The notes: a model not told the origin generated them from the sequence alone. 45,699 nt of DNA from an uncultured Lachnospiraceae bacterium (GCA_944382125.1 CALWMV010000008.1:1-45699); one strand, 5' to 3'. Shown: positions 1-8,572, counted from the first letter of the stretch. Translations and numbers: made by a program.

Positions 1-245
1 GACTAAAAAGCAGCTTGATAGTATAATGAAAACGATGAACCCGGTCATAGGCTTTGGACTGATAGTAGTTATACTTGATCTTGCAGCCCCTCTTGATTAT
101 CATTTGATATTCGGAGCTGGACTGTATACGGCTATATATATCATATCCAGGGCCATAGGCAAGTACAGCGGCGCTTATTTCGGTGCTTCCATTACTCATT
201 CTCCTGATACTGTAAAAAAAGTATCTTGGATTTACGTTGCTTCCC
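1..245 (+). pseudogene. Cation:proton antiporter C-terminal fragment, frameshifted
   Basis: The frame is open from base 2, so the gene starts outside the window. It encodes a hydrophobic stretch (MNPVIGFGLIVVILDLAAPL) followed by GAGLYTAIYIISRAIGKY and then G-x-ITHSPDTVKK. This resembles the membrane domain of sodium/proton antiporters of the CPA group, where the next residues are usually KYLG-TLLP. Here KYLGFTLLP is present but in another frame, starting at about base 219, just after a run of seven A (214-220). One extra A explains the shift. After TLLP the expected membrane sequence is missing in all three frames, so the gene is truncated as well as shifted. The family assignment is by eye and moderately sure. 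Confidence 0.5.
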
Positions 246-633
246 CGACAAAGGCCTCTGTTTGTGAATGCAGTGCTCAAACCGCCCAGGCAGCTTGCGG
301 ACGATATCTCAAAGCTGAGAGAGCCTATAAAAAGACTGAACAGAAGCTTTATGAACGGGGTCATATCAAAAAGCAATATGCGTGATGGGACAGACCGTGA
401 ATATATTGCATCTTATCTCCAGATAATCGAGGTGTATTTTTGGGACATGGTATCTCAATTTTATTCCGGAGATGGAGATGACAAGGCGACCATGCTGTTC
501 AGAGCAGAAAAGCTTTTGGATATGCTCCTGTTCGGGGTCCTCAGATCTTGACGGATCGCTTATGAGCCAAATGGATGAGGCAAAAGAACATAATAGACGA
601 TTTATGCATATTTTTAGTGGAGGCAGGGTATGA
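237..633 (+). pseudogene. Broken reading frame of unknown function
   Basis: An open frame follows the antiporter remnant and runs to a stop at 549-551. It encodes a charged, mostly helical-looking sequence with no motif I recognise. Just after the four G at 534-537 the reading seems to continue in the next frame as DLDGSLMSQMDEAKEHNRRF up to a stop at 631-633. That stop overlaps the ATG of the CPBP gene at 630 in the ATGA style of coupled genes. The overlap suggests that the second frame was once the true end of a gene translated together with its neighbour. One surplus G would account for the break. Function is unknown. Confidence 0.35.
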
Positions 634-1460
634 AGACACACTGGTATATGAAGCATCCGGTCATTTTTGGGATATTGATGCCTGCAGTAGGCATTGAGGT
701 AGCAACACTGCTTAGCATGCTTTTTCAGCTTCCGTTTTTTGCCATCATGGGAAATTCTGTGCTTGAGTATACGTTTTTGCCTGGGATGCTCTTTGATCTG
801 TCACGCATACTGGTGGGCTTAGTACTTATACTTATCATGAAGCCAGGACTCTGGGAGGGCTATAAAGCAGGCTTTTCAAATGAGAGAGCTTCTATGTCAA
901 TAAAGCTTGCGGCATTTGGGCTGATCATGATCGTAAGCAATATCATTGAAAATGGAATTGTCGGAGGCCTGCCTGCTGCAGATACTCCCATCGGAATACT
1001 GAACGGCATACTTCATGGCATAGCTCCCGGCTTTTATGAGGAGGTGGCTTGCAGAGGAGTGGTGCTTTCTCTCATGATGTATTGCTCCTATAATAAGAAA
1101 GACAGGATAACAAGGAGCGTAGTCTTATCCGGATTATGCTTTGGCGTAGCCCATCTATTAAATCTGCTTTCTGCTGATACTGTCATGACCCTTATACAGG
1201 TCTGCTATGCGACAGCTGTAGGTATTTTCTTTGGCGGGGTCTATGTAAGGACCAGGAACCTCTGGGGACCTGTCATATTCCATAGCTTGATAGACATAGC
1301 AGAATTCATATACATAGGTGATGCCGGACTTACGAGCTATGCTCTTGCTTCATCCATAGCCATCACCATCATATACGGGGCTATTGGGCTTTATCTCATC
1401 CGACCTGCCAAAAGAGGGGAGATAGAAGAGCTTTGGGCTGATGCAGGTGGCAGCGCATGA
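630..1460 (+). CDS. CPBP family intramembrane metalloprotease
   Basis: A 276-residue polytopic membrane protein with the three motifs of the CPBP (CaaX protease and bacteriocin-processing, Abi) family. These are EEVACR at 137-142 (Glu137, Glu138, Arg142), FGVAHLLN at 171-178 (His175, Asn178) and H218 in IFHSLID. About seven to eight hydrophobic segments surround them. The family cleaves substrates within the membrane or processes peptides; the substrate here is unknown. GGAGG sits at 619-623 before ATG 630, and the start overlaps the stop of a broken upstream frame. The gene is intact but lies between degraded sequences, so it may be a survivor of a lost element. Confidence 0.85.
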   Translation: MKTHWYMKHPVIFGILMPAVGIEVATLLSMLFQLPFFAIMGNSVLEYTFLPGMLFDLSRILVGLVLILIMKPGLWEGYKAGFSNERASMSIKLAAFGLIMIVSNIIENGIVGGLPAADTPIGILNGILHGIAPGFYEEVACRGVVLSLMMYCSYNKKDRITRSVVLSGLCFGVAHLLNLLSADTVMTLIQVCYATAVGIFFGGVYVRTRNLWGPVIFHSLIDIAEFIYIGDAGLTSYALASSIAITIIYGAIGLYLIRPAKRGEIEELWADAGGSA

Positions 1461-1582
1461 TGGGACATGCCTCGTACAGTACGAAAATCGATATCTATAC
1501 ACACATCGGAGAAGCGTATATGACCACGGATACAAGAAAACAGGATCTATTTAAAATCCCTGATCTTTCAAAGATTGCATAG
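1460..1582 (+). pseudogene. C-terminal tail of a tyrosine recombinase (integrase remnant)
   Basis: A 40-codon frame starts on the last base of the CPBP stop (TGATG). It begins MGHASYSTKIDIYTHIGEAY, which closely matches the end of phage and conjugative-transposon integrases. In those the pattern (L/M)GH-S-x-x-T-x-DIY-H carries the active-site tyrosine in the IYTH segment. The upstream catalytic Arg, His and Arg box residues are absent; that space is occupied by the CPBP gene. It is therefore a remnant and not an active recombinase. Its position next to frameshifted genes points to a decayed integration site. The CPBP stop and this ATG may overlap only by chance. Confidence 0.6.
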
Positions 1583-1957
1583 TAGATCAAAAATATTTGA
1601 AAATTCTTACACGATATTTTTTGCGTCAACATGAAACAATATAACGCTAAAACCCTTATTATGAGCCACTTTCAGAGTAAAGTTCGCAAAGCAGACGGGT
1701 GCTTAAGCAAGATTGCTTATAAAAGGCATTAAATCAGTAATATTTAAGTGGTATTAAACCGATTATACAGTGAAAGATGTCAAATGAAGGCCGCAGGGAT
1801 AAAAGTTCTTGTGGTCTTTCTTGTGATAAACCAATAAAAATGATAAACTATTATATATTTTTCGCCTGTATATTATAAGATCGCTGCTGCAAAGGACTGC
1901 TGCTAAAATTCACAAAAATCGGCGATAAAAGGCGGGGCTCTATTCAAGGAAGGGTAT
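1583..1957. other. AT-rich intergenic region without a gene
   Basis: No credible coding frame was seen. The stretch is AT-rich and contains one terminator-like hairpin at 1786-1820. It ends with AAGGAAGGG, the ribosome binding site of the aminopeptidase gene at 1958. A tRNA-like attachment site that would go with the integrase remnant was looked for and not found. Confidence 0.6.
1786..1820 (+). terminator. Terminator-like hairpin
   Basis: GAAGGCCGCAGG (1786-1797) can pair with CTTGTGGTCTTTC (1808-1820) using several G-U pairs around a short A-rich loop. The 3' side is U-rich but lacks a clean U-run. It may end transcription from the CPBP and integrase-remnant region. Evidence is only the hairpin itself. 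Confidence 0.35.
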
Positions 1958-2938
1958 ATGGAAAACATTTACATGCAAAGAGGTGCCGATAAGGTGGTAA
2001 ATACCTGCATGAAGGTAAAGCAAGGTGAGGAGATCCTTATCGTAACGGAGTATTCAAGGCTAAGCATTGCTGCCTGCATCGCCTCTGAAGTCTACAGAGT
2101 CGGTGCGGAGCCCAGCGTATGCATCATGGAACCCAGGAAAAGCGACGGAGAGGAGCCTCCAAGGAACATTGCAAATGCAATGCTTGCAAGCGATGGCTTC
2201 ATATCTGTGGTGGGTAAGTCCATAACCCATACTAATGCAGTGAAAGCTGCGATCGAAGCCGGATCCAGGGGCCTTGTGCTCACGCATTTTACTGAAGAGA
2301 TGATGGTCCACGGAGGCATAGAAGGGGATTTTGAAAGGCTGAAGCCCCTCTGCATAGCCATGGCAAAGGCTATGGAAGGAGCGGAAAAGATAGTGCTTAC
2401 CTCGCCGGGAGGGACTCATCTGGAGTATTCAGCTGAGGGCAGAAGGGGCAATCATCTTTATTGCATGGTGGAGAAGGGGCAGTTTTCCACCCTTCCTACA
2501 GTTGAGGCAAATGTATCTCCTCTGGAAGGCAGTGCAAGCGGCATTATCGTTGCGGACGCGAGTATCCCCTATGTGGGTATCGGCGTGCTGGAGGAGCCGG
2601 TCAGGCTCCGGGTTGAAGACGGCAGGATCGTGGAGATCACCGGAGGACGCCAGGCAAAGATTCTTGCAGATGACCTTGCGGCAAAAAATGATCCCAATGT
2701 CTATAATATAGCTGAGCATGGAGTGGGGCTTAATCCCAAGTGCCATTTCTGCGGGTTCATGCTGGAGGATGAGGGGGTGTTCGGGACCTGTCATATCGGA
2801 ATTGGTACCAGCACTAACCTTGGAGGCAGGGTAAAGGCCAGCTGCCATTATGATGTGATCATGAAGGAGGGGACCATCATAGCAGATGGAAAGCTCATTA
2901 TGGAAAAGGGCGTGCCCTTGATCAAATACGATAAATAG
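1958..2938 (+). CDS. M29-type aminopeptidase / NicX-like metal-dependent hydrolase
   Basis: 326 residues. The C-terminal half has the metal-binding pattern of the M29 aminopeptidase family (PepS, AmpS; also relatives annotated as NicX dioxygenase): Glu253 in AEHGVGLNP, Glu270 and Glu272 in LEDEG, His279 in GTCHIGIG, then His297 and Asp299 in CHYD. M29 enzymes are about 400 residues, so this is a short form nearer to the NicX-like branch, and the exact reaction is uncertain. A role in releasing N-terminal amino acids is the family-based guess. AAGGAAGGG precedes ATG 1958. It is the first gene of a run of five co-directional amide- and amino-acid-processing genes. Confidence 0.7.
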   Translation: MENIYMQRGADKVVNTCMKVKQGEEILIVTEYSRLSIAACIASEVYRVGAEPSVCIMEPRKSDGEEPPRNIANAMLASDGFISVVGKSITHTNAVKAAIEAGSRGLVLTHFTEEMMVHGGIEGDFERLKPLCIAMAKAMEGAEKIVLTSPGGTHLEYSAEGRRGNHLYCMVEKGQFSTLPTVEANVSPLEGSASGIIVADASIPYVGIGVLEEPVRLRVEDGRIVEITGGRQAKILADDLAAKNDPNVYNIAEHGVGLNPKCHFCGFMLEDEGVFGTCHIGIGTSTNLGGRVKASCHYDVIMKEGTIIADGKLIMEKGVPLIKYDK

Positions 2939-2993
2939 AAGTACGATGATCCTTATAGTGTGTGATTTGACAATTTTTTAGGAGGTATCTTCA

Positions 2994-3425
2994 ATGGTTG
3001 GGGAACATGTTGTTTTAAGGATGCGCGTGTCTGCAGCTGACGCTCATTATGCCGGAGGGCTTGTTGACAGCAGTTATATCGTAAAAGCATGGGGAGATTT
3101 AGGAACTGAGCTTGCCATTCGTCTTTTCGGTGATGAGGGGGTTTTTCTGGGGTATTCAGAGATCCGTTACACAGTTCCTGTATATGCAGGTGACTTCATG
3201 GAGTTCGTAGGATGGATCGAAAAGGTTTACAATACTTCTCTTGTATGCCATTTTGAGGCTCTCAAGGTTATTGAGCATGCAGGAGGCGAGAAGGAAGGCG
3301 TTGCAGATTCTGCAGCTAATGTTCTTGAGACGCCTGAACTTTGTGCATATGCAACAGGTACTCTTGTAGTCCAGAAGCCTTATCAGAGGCTCAGGTTCGC
3401 TGATCCTAAGTTCCAGAATTACTGA
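2994..3425 (+). CDS. Hotdog-fold beta-aminoacyl-CoA ammonia-lyase-like protein
   Basis: 143 residues, one hotdog domain. The pattern AHYAGGLVDSSYIVKAWGD, then ELAIRLFGDEGVFLGY and VPVYAGDFMEF fits the small family that holds 3-aminobutyryl-CoA ammonia-lyase (lysine fermentation) and beta-alanyl-CoA ammonia-lyase; those enzymes are about 130 to 145 residues. They remove ammonia from a beta-amino acyl-CoA to give an enoyl-CoA. The other lysine-fermentation genes are not nearby. The next gene is an N-carbamoyl-amino-acid hydrolase, which makes a beta-alanine or beta-aminoisobutyrate route more attractive, but that is inference. AGGAGG at 2981-2986 precedes the ATG. Confidence 0.65.
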   Translation: MVGEHVVLRMRVSAADAHYAGGLVDSSYIVKAWGDLGTELAIRLFGDEGVFLGYSEIRYTVPVYAGDFMEFVGWIEKVYNTSLVCHFEALKVIEHAGGEKEGVADSAANVLETPELCAYATGTLVVQKPYQRLRFADPKFQNY

Positions 3426-3457
3426 TAAGTAAAATCGGCGATAAATAAGGAGGTACT

Positions 3458-4708
3458 ATGAACTCAACACAGCGCATAGCCAGGGATATAGAGAGCCTTG
3501 GCGTCATCTCAGAGATCCAGGGTATAGGCTGCACCAGATACACCTATACAAAGGAATTTAAGGAAGCAAGGGATTATATCATTGCTCAGATGAAGGAAGC
3601 GGGACTCAATGTCAGGGAGGATGCGGTAGGAAGCATCATAGGAAGGCTGGAAGGAACTGATCCTGGGCTTCCTATCATAATGACAGGCAGCCACTTTGAT
3701 ACGGTAAAGACCGGGGGCCGTTTTGACGGAGCGGCAGGAGTAGTAGCTGCATTGGAAACAGCCAGAAGATTCCATGAGGAGGGCTTTAAGCCCCGCCGCA
3801 GCATAGAGTTCGTGGCTCTGCCTGAGGAGGAAGGAGCCCGTTTTGGAGGAGGACTCTTTGCAAGCCGTGCCATGTGCGGACAGCTTTATCCCAATGAGGT
3901 CTTTGAGAGAAAGGATGCCAATGGAATCACCATGGCAGAGGCCATGAAAGATTATGGCCTGGATCCCGCCAAAACTGACGATGCCATAAGGACTGACGGA
4001 CAGCTGGGCATGTTCCTTGAGCTTCATATCGAGCAAGGGCCCGTCCTTGAAAAGGAGGGCATAGATGTAGGCCTTGTGGAGGCCATAGTCGGACTGGAGT
4101 GCTATGTATTGAAGATACATGGCCGCAGTGATCATGCCGGCAATACACCTATGAATATGCGTGCTGATACCATGCTTGCTGCTGCAAAGGCCATAACAGC
4201 GGCTACTGAAAAGGCCATAGAGCTTCAGGAGGGCACAGTCGTTACCTTCGGACGCGTAGAGACCATCCCCGGTGCCTTCAACATCGTAGCCAAGGAAACG
4301 GAGTTAAGCATAGACTGCCGTTCCAAGACGCTGGAAAATGTCCATGCCGTTATAGATACGTTAAAGGCCAGCCTTGAGCAGAGCATCAGGGAAAATCCGG
4401 GCCTCAGCTATGAGCTTACAAGGACCCTGGACGCTGATCCTGTACTGAGCAATGAATATGCTATGGAGCTTATGGAAAAACTTGCAGGGGAGGAGGGCCT
4501 CAGCTGCAGACGCATGCTTTCCGGAGCCGGTCATGATGCCATGATCATGGCCTCCAAATGTCCTGTAGCCATGATCTTCGTACCCAGCAAGGAGGGACGA
4601 AGCCATGTGCCAGAGGAGTGGACAGATTATGATCAGCTGGAAAAGGGAGCAAGGCTCCTTTACCGCTGCGTAAAAGAACTGGCCATGGATGAGGACAGTA
4701 CCAGATGA
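3458..4708 (+). CDS. N-carbamoyl-amino-acid hydrolase (M20, hydantoinase/carbamoylase group)
   Basis: 416 residues, the usual length for dinuclear-metal amidases such as N-carbamoyl-L-amino-acid hydrolase, beta-ureidopropionase and allantoate amidohydrolase. The metal ligands are visible: His79 in GSHFDTV, Asp90 in RFDGAAG, Glu124-Glu125 in LPEEEGARF, His190 in LELHIEQG and His383 in RSHVPEE. These enzymes remove the carbamoyl group from N-carbamoyl amino acids, giving the free amino acid, CO2 and ammonia. Substrate choice cannot be read from the motifs. AAGGAGG precedes ATG 3458. The stop overlaps the asparaginase start (ATGA at 4705-4708), so the two are very likely translated together. Confidence 0.85.
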   Translation: MNSTQRIARDIESLGVISEIQGIGCTRYTYTKEFKEARDYIIAQMKEAGLNVREDAVGSIIGRLEGTDPGLPIIMTGSHFDTVKTGGRFDGAAGVVAALETARRFHEEGFKPRRSIEFVALPEEEGARFGGGLFASRAMCGQLYPNEVFERKDANGITMAEAMKDYGLDPAKTDDAIRTDGQLGMFLELHIEQGPVLEKEGIDVGLVEAIVGLECYVLKIHGRSDHAGNTPMNMRADTMLAAAKAITAATEKAIELQEGTVVTFGRVETIPGAFNIVAKETELSIDCRSKTLENVHAVIDTLKASLEQSIRENPGLSYELTRTLDADPVLSNEYAMELMEKLAGEEGLSCRRMLSGAGHDAMIMASKCPVAMIFVPSKEGRSHVPEEWTDYDQLEKGARLLYRCVKELAMDEDSTR

Positions 4709-5700
4709 AACGCATTATGCTGCTTGCAACAGGAGGCACCATAGCCTCAAAGCCCTCGGAAAATGGAGCACTGGCTCCGGCCATCAGCGCGGATGAGATA
4801 CTCGAGTTTGTGCCTGAGCTTAAGGATATCTGCCATATCGAGGCCATGGAGCTTTATGATCTCGATTCTACAGATATGGGACCTGAGCAGTGGATCGGCA
4901 TAGCCTCCGCCATCAGGGACAATTATGATGAATTTGACGGCTTTGTCATCACCCATGGCACGGACACCATGGCCTATACGGCCTCAGCCCTCAGCTATAT
5001 GATCCAGCACAGCAGGAAGCCTGTCATACTTACCGGAAGCCAGAAGTCCATCTATAAGCGGGACACAGACGCAAGGCGGAACCTGATTCAGGCCTTTACC
5101 TATGCGGCTTCAGACTCTGCTTTCGGGGTACAGATCGTTTTTGACAGCAAGGTCATACTTGGCAGCAGGGCAAGAAAGGTAAGGTCAAAAAGCTTCAATG
5201 CCTTTTCCAGCATAGATTATCCTGAGACTGCGGTATTTCGGGATGAACGCCTTATTCCATTTTTAAGGCCTTCCGAAGAAGAGGATGAGCCCGGCTTTTC
5301 TCTTAAGCTTGATGAAAGGGTATTTGTACTCAGACTGATACCCGGCATAAAGCCTGACATCTTTTCAATGCTTTATCCTTCATACAGGGCTGTGGTGATC
5401 GAAGGCTTCGGAGTAGGAGGCCTTCCCGGAGGAGAAAAGGGAGAGCTTCTCTCTTCGGTGCGAAGATGGCTTTCATCAGGAAGGCTTGCAGTATTTTCAA
5501 CCCAGGTATGGCATGAGGGAAGTGACTTAAGCGTCTATGAAGTGGGACGTATAGCAAGGGAGCTTCCCGGGGTACTGGAAGCAAGAGACATGACTCCTGA
5601 GTCCATAGTGACAAAGCTTATGTGGGTCCTTGGAAAGACGGAGGATCCCAATGAGGCAAGGCATCTGTTTGAGACTCCTATAATGCATGATATTTTATAA
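4705..5700 (+). CDS. ansA: Type I L-asparaginase
   Basis: 331 residues, the length of cytoplasmic type I asparaginases. The first catalytic motif is ATGGTIAS with nucleophile Thr12, then DLDSTDM (Ser55) for substrate binding, and the second motif THGTDTMA with Thr86 and Asp87. There is no signal peptide, so it acts in the cytoplasm, converting asparagine to aspartate and ammonia. It overlaps the carbamoyl-amino-acid hydrolase gene by four bases. A short hairpin repeat follows its stop, so it probably ends this transcription unit. Members of this family can also act on related amides; the motifs do not decide that. Confidence 0.88.
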   Translation: MKRIMLLATGGTIASKPSENGALAPAISADEILEFVPELKDICHIEAMELYDLDSTDMGPEQWIGIASAIRDNYDEFDGFVITHGTDTMAYTASALSYMIQHSRKPVILTGSQKSIYKRDTDARRNLIQAFTYAASDSAFGVQIVFDSKVILGSRARKVRSKSFNAFSSIDYPETAVFRDERLIPFLRPSEEEDEPGFSLKLDERVFVLRLIPGIKPDIFSMLYPSYRAVVIEGFGVGGLPGGEKGELLSSVRRWLSSGRLAVFSTQVWHEGSDLSVYEVGRIARELPGVLEARDMTPESIVTKLMWVLGKTEDPNEARHLFETPIMHDIL

Positions 5701-5718
5701 TAATTTTAAAATACGAGA

Positions 5719-5792
5719 TTTGCTGCGAAAACTGTCGGCGCAGGACATTGCAGCGCGGCAGTCCAAGACGACAGTTTTAAAGACACAGATTT
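5719..5792 (+). repeat. Intergenic hairpin repeat, copy A
   Basis: AAAACTGTCG (5728-5737) pairs perfectly with CGACAGTTTT (5769-5778). Inside it, GGAC (5743-5746) pairs with GTCC (5761-5764), closing a small inner hairpin with TGC facing GCG. The same layout occurs in copies B to E. A T-run and the shared word TTTTTGCT follow at 5790-5797. It may serve as a terminator or mRNA 3' end after asparaginase. Confidence 0.75.
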
Positions 5793-5832
5793 TTGCTTAA
5801 TGCAGCTGGCAGATAAAGCATGAGGTGTATAT

Positions 5833-6888
5833 ATGGGACTTCCCAAGGACAGCGGATTAAAGCTTTTTGCAAAGTGGCCCTCGGGCCCGAAAAACCTTAT
5901 AACTGATGTGCCGGGAGTAAGGGTTGGGCAGGTCACTCTGAAGGATGAGGAGCAAGACATACATACCGGTGTCACGGCGATCATACCCCGTGAGGGCGAC
6001 ATCTTTCATGATAAGCTCATGGCCGGAGTGTCCGTGATAAACGGGTTCGGAAAGAGCACGGGACTTGTGCAGATAGAGGAGCTTGGAAGTCTTGAGACCC
6101 CCATCATCCTGACCAACACCCTTAACGTTGGTACGGCATATGAGGCCCTTACCGAATACATGCTTAAGAAAAACAGCGACATCGGCCGGGAGACCGGCAC
6201 GGTGAATTGTGTCATAACCGAGTGCAATGACGGCAGGGTCAATGATATCCGGGGCATGCATGTGAAAAAGGAACATGTGAGGAAGGCTCTTTCCGGGGCT
6301 TCGGAAACCTTTTTTGAGGGCTGCGTGGGAGCCGGGACGGGCATGGTCTGCCTCGGGCTTAAGGGAGGCATAGGCTCTGCCTCAAAGCAGCTTAAGATCG
6401 ATGGGGAAAGCTATACGATAGGGGCCCTTGTCATGTCCAATTTCGGATCGGCAGGCAATCTCGTCATCGGAGGGAAGCATTATGATACCTCAGTCTACTG
6501 TAATAAGCTTAAGGACGAAGGCTCCATCATAATCATCATCGGCACTGATATCCCTCTCAATGAACGTCAGCTCAAGCGAACCGCAAAGCGGGCCATGATA
6601 GCCCTTGGAAGGGTGGGCTCCTACAGTGGAAACGGGAGCGGAGACATAGCCCTGGCTTTTACCACTGCAAACAGGCTCAGCCATTACAGCGATAAAAATA
6701 TCCTTGAGACAAGGATGTTCTATGATGAAAATATAGATCTGGTCTTTGAGGCGGCGGTGGAGGCTGTGGAGGAGGCCATTATAAGCTCCCTTTATCATGC
6801 AGAGACCACCTGCGGCATAGACGGAAGCTATTATATGGGACTTAAGGACTTTATTGAGAAATACGGCGACGGAAATAAGGGAAAATGA
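5833..6888 (+). CDS. P1 family (DmpA-like) beta-aminopeptidase
   Basis: 351 residues, N-terminal-nucleophile hydrolase of the DmpA/BapA family. The start DVPGVRVGQVTL and the self-cleavage and active-site motif GALVMSNFG with Ser202 are characteristic. Family enzymes cleave themselves before this serine to make two subunits. They remove N-terminal residues, including beta-amino acids such as beta-alanine and D-alanine in esters and amides. No signal peptide is visible. GAGGTG lies a few bases before ATG 5833. The gene follows asparaginase across hairpin repeat A. Together with the lyase-like and carbamoylase genes upstream it suggests handling of beta-amino-acid compounds, but the substrate is unproven. 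Confidence 0.85.
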   Translation: MGLPKDSGLKLFAKWPSGPKNLITDVPGVRVGQVTLKDEEQDIHTGVTAIIPREGDIFHDKLMAGVSVINGFGKSTGLVQIEELGSLETPIILTNTLNVGTAYEALTEYMLKKNSDIGRETGTVNCVITECNDGRVNDIRGMHVKKEHVRKALSGASETFFEGCVGAGTGMVCLGLKGGIGSASKQLKIDGESYTIGALVMSNFGSAGNLVIGGKHYDTSVYCNKLKDEGSIIIIIGTDIPLNERQLKRTAKRAMIALGRVGSYSGNGSGDIALAFTTANRLSHYSDKNILETRMFYDENIDLVFEAAVEAVEEAIISSLYHAETTCGIDGSYYMGLKDFIEKYGDGNKGK

Positions 6889-7033
6889 CAATGAGGCCGG
6901 AGATGCTTCTGAAGCGTCTGTGACCGATCGGGACCCATGCAGTTGATGGAGCTGGATATACTTGGATATGATATAGAGCAGGGCATGGATCTGCTAAGCA
7001 ACATAGTTAAAATAATAACTTTCCTTGAACCTG

Positions 7034-7081
7034 AAGCGGTCTTTATGCTATCTTAATACTGAGCGTAAGGCCGCTTTTTTT
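7034..7081 (+). terminator. Intrinsic terminator
   Basis: AAGCGGTCTTTATGCT and AGCGTAAGGCCGCTT form a long stem with a few wobble pairs, followed by seven T. It ends transcription from the P1 peptidase region before the MATE gene. A promoter-like pair (TTGAAC 7025, TATCTT 7049, 18-nt spacer) overlaps it and could serve the MATE gene. The rest of 6889-7116 shows no supported gene. Confidence 0.75.
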
Positions 7082-7116
7082 ATGCGGAAAAATATAAAGG
7101 AAACGGGAAAGCTAAG

Positions 7117-8487
7117 ATGGAAAGAACAGAGAACAAGATGGGGGTCATGCCCTGCAATAAACTCCTTATATCTATGTCAGTGCCCATGATGATATCCATG
7201 CTGGTACAGGCTCTCTACAATGTGGTGGACTCCATATTCGTATCAATGCTCAATGAGGCCGCCTTTACGGCCGTATCCCTTGCCTTTCCAGTACAGAACC
7301 TTATGATCGCCATAAGCACGGGTACCGGAGTAGGAGTTAATGCACTGCTGTCAAGACAGCTCGGTGAGAAGAAATTTGACGCCGTAAACCGTACTGCTGG
7401 CAACGGTATAATGCTGTTCCTCATAAGTACGATGGTTTTCATACTCTTCGGGCTTTTCGGTTCTGAGATATATTTCAGGGCTCTGACGGATGATCCCCAG
7501 ATAGTGGAGTACGGCATCCAGTATACCCAGATCGTTACCATACTCAGTATCGGACTTTTCATGCAGATCATATTTGAACGTACCCTGCAGGCTACAGGAC
7601 GTACGATCTACAGCATGTTCACTCAGGGCCTTGGTGCCATTTTCAATATTATCTTTGATCCCATACTTATATTCGGACTTCTGGGATTTCCAAAGATGGG
7701 CGTTGCGGGAGCAGCCCTTGCGACAGTAGGCGGACAGATCCTTGGCGCCAGCCTGGGCCTTATACTGAATCTTAAGTACAATCATGAGGTAAAGTTCGGA
7801 CTTCATTATCTGAAGCCCCATATGCTCACCATCAAAAATATTTATTCCGTAGGCATACCTTCTATACTGATGCAGTCCATAAGCTCAGTCATGAACTTCG
7901 GCATGAATAAGATACTGATAGTATTTTCATCTACGGCAGCTGCCGTATTCGGAGCATATTATAAGCTTCAGAGCTTCGTGTTCATGCCCGTGTTCGGACT
8001 CAATAACGGTATGGTGCCCATCATAGCCTATAACCTTGGAGCAGGAAAGCCTGACCGTATCAAGAAGACCATGAAGCTTGCTGTCATGTATGCCAGCGTC
8101 ATCATGCTTCTCGGACTGGCAGCCTTCCAGCTTCTTCCAACGACGCTCCTTGGCTTCTTCCAGGCTTCGGATACCATGCTTTCCATGGGTGTTCCGGCTC
8201 TCCGTATCATAAGCCTGAGCTTTATCATGGCCGGCATGAACATAGTATTTTCATCTGTATTCCAGGCTCTGGGACACGGCGTGCTTTCCCTTGAAGCTTC
8301 AGCGGTGAGACAGCTTATCTTCCTGCTGCCTGCAGCCTTCATACTGGCCAATACGGTGGGACTTGCAGGCGTATGGTGGTCCTTCCCGATAGCTGAGATA
8401 GCATCCACGGCCATCAGCGTATTCTTCATGAAGACGAAGATCGTAAAGCAGATAGATAAGCTTTATACGCCTTCGGAGAGCATATGA
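7117..8487 (+). CDS. MATE family multidrug/sodium efflux transporter
   Basis: 456 residues with about twelve membrane segments in two similar halves, as in MATE antiporters. The first half contains PMMISMLVQALYNVVDSIFV and the second GIPSILMQSISSVMNFG; both match the repeated start of MATE bundles. The clade is DinF/NorM-like as in many Clostridia. These proteins export cationic compounds using sodium or proton gradients; the substrate cannot be told. It stands alone between a terminator (7034-7081) and the mgtE leader. Two more MATE genes are in this window (17733 and 29868). They differ from this one in sequence and do not look like recent duplicates. Confidence 0.9.
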   Translation: MERTENKMGVMPCNKLLISMSVPMMISMLVQALYNVVDSIFVSMLNEAAFTAVSLAFPVQNLMIAISTGTGVGVNALLSRQLGEKKFDAVNRTAGNGIMLFLISTMVFILFGLFGSEIYFRALTDDPQIVEYGIQYTQIVTILSIGLFMQIIFERTLQATGRTIYSMFTQGLGAIFNIIFDPILIFGLLGFPKMGVAGAALATVGGQILGASLGLILNLKYNHEVKFGLHYLKPHMLTIKNIYSVGIPSILMQSISSVMNFGMNKILIVFSSTAAAVFGAYYKLQSFVFMPVFGLNNGMVPIIAYNLGAGKPDRIKKTMKLAVMYASVIMLLGLAAFQLLPTTLLGFFQASDTMLSMGVPALRIISLSFIMAGMNIVFSSVFQALGHGVLSLEASAVRQLIFLLPAAFILANTVGLAGVWWSFPIAEIASTAISVFFMKTKIVKQIDKLYTPSESI

Positions 8488-8572
8488 TCTGATGCCTGAT
8501 GATGCTGGCAAAGCAGCCGACGTCTTATACGTATGGTGCCATGATATTAAGCCTGAGTGAGACGGTTTGAGG

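Noticed and set aside
1915..3445. Shared 15-base word AAAATCGGCGATAAA at about 1915 and 3431
   Set aside because: A single shared word of this length is expected by chance in a window of this size, and it has no symmetry.
6946..7056. 36-residue open frame (MELDILGYDIEQ...) before the MATE gene
   Set aside because: No convincing ribosome binding site, and its stop falls within the terminator loop; no family recognised.
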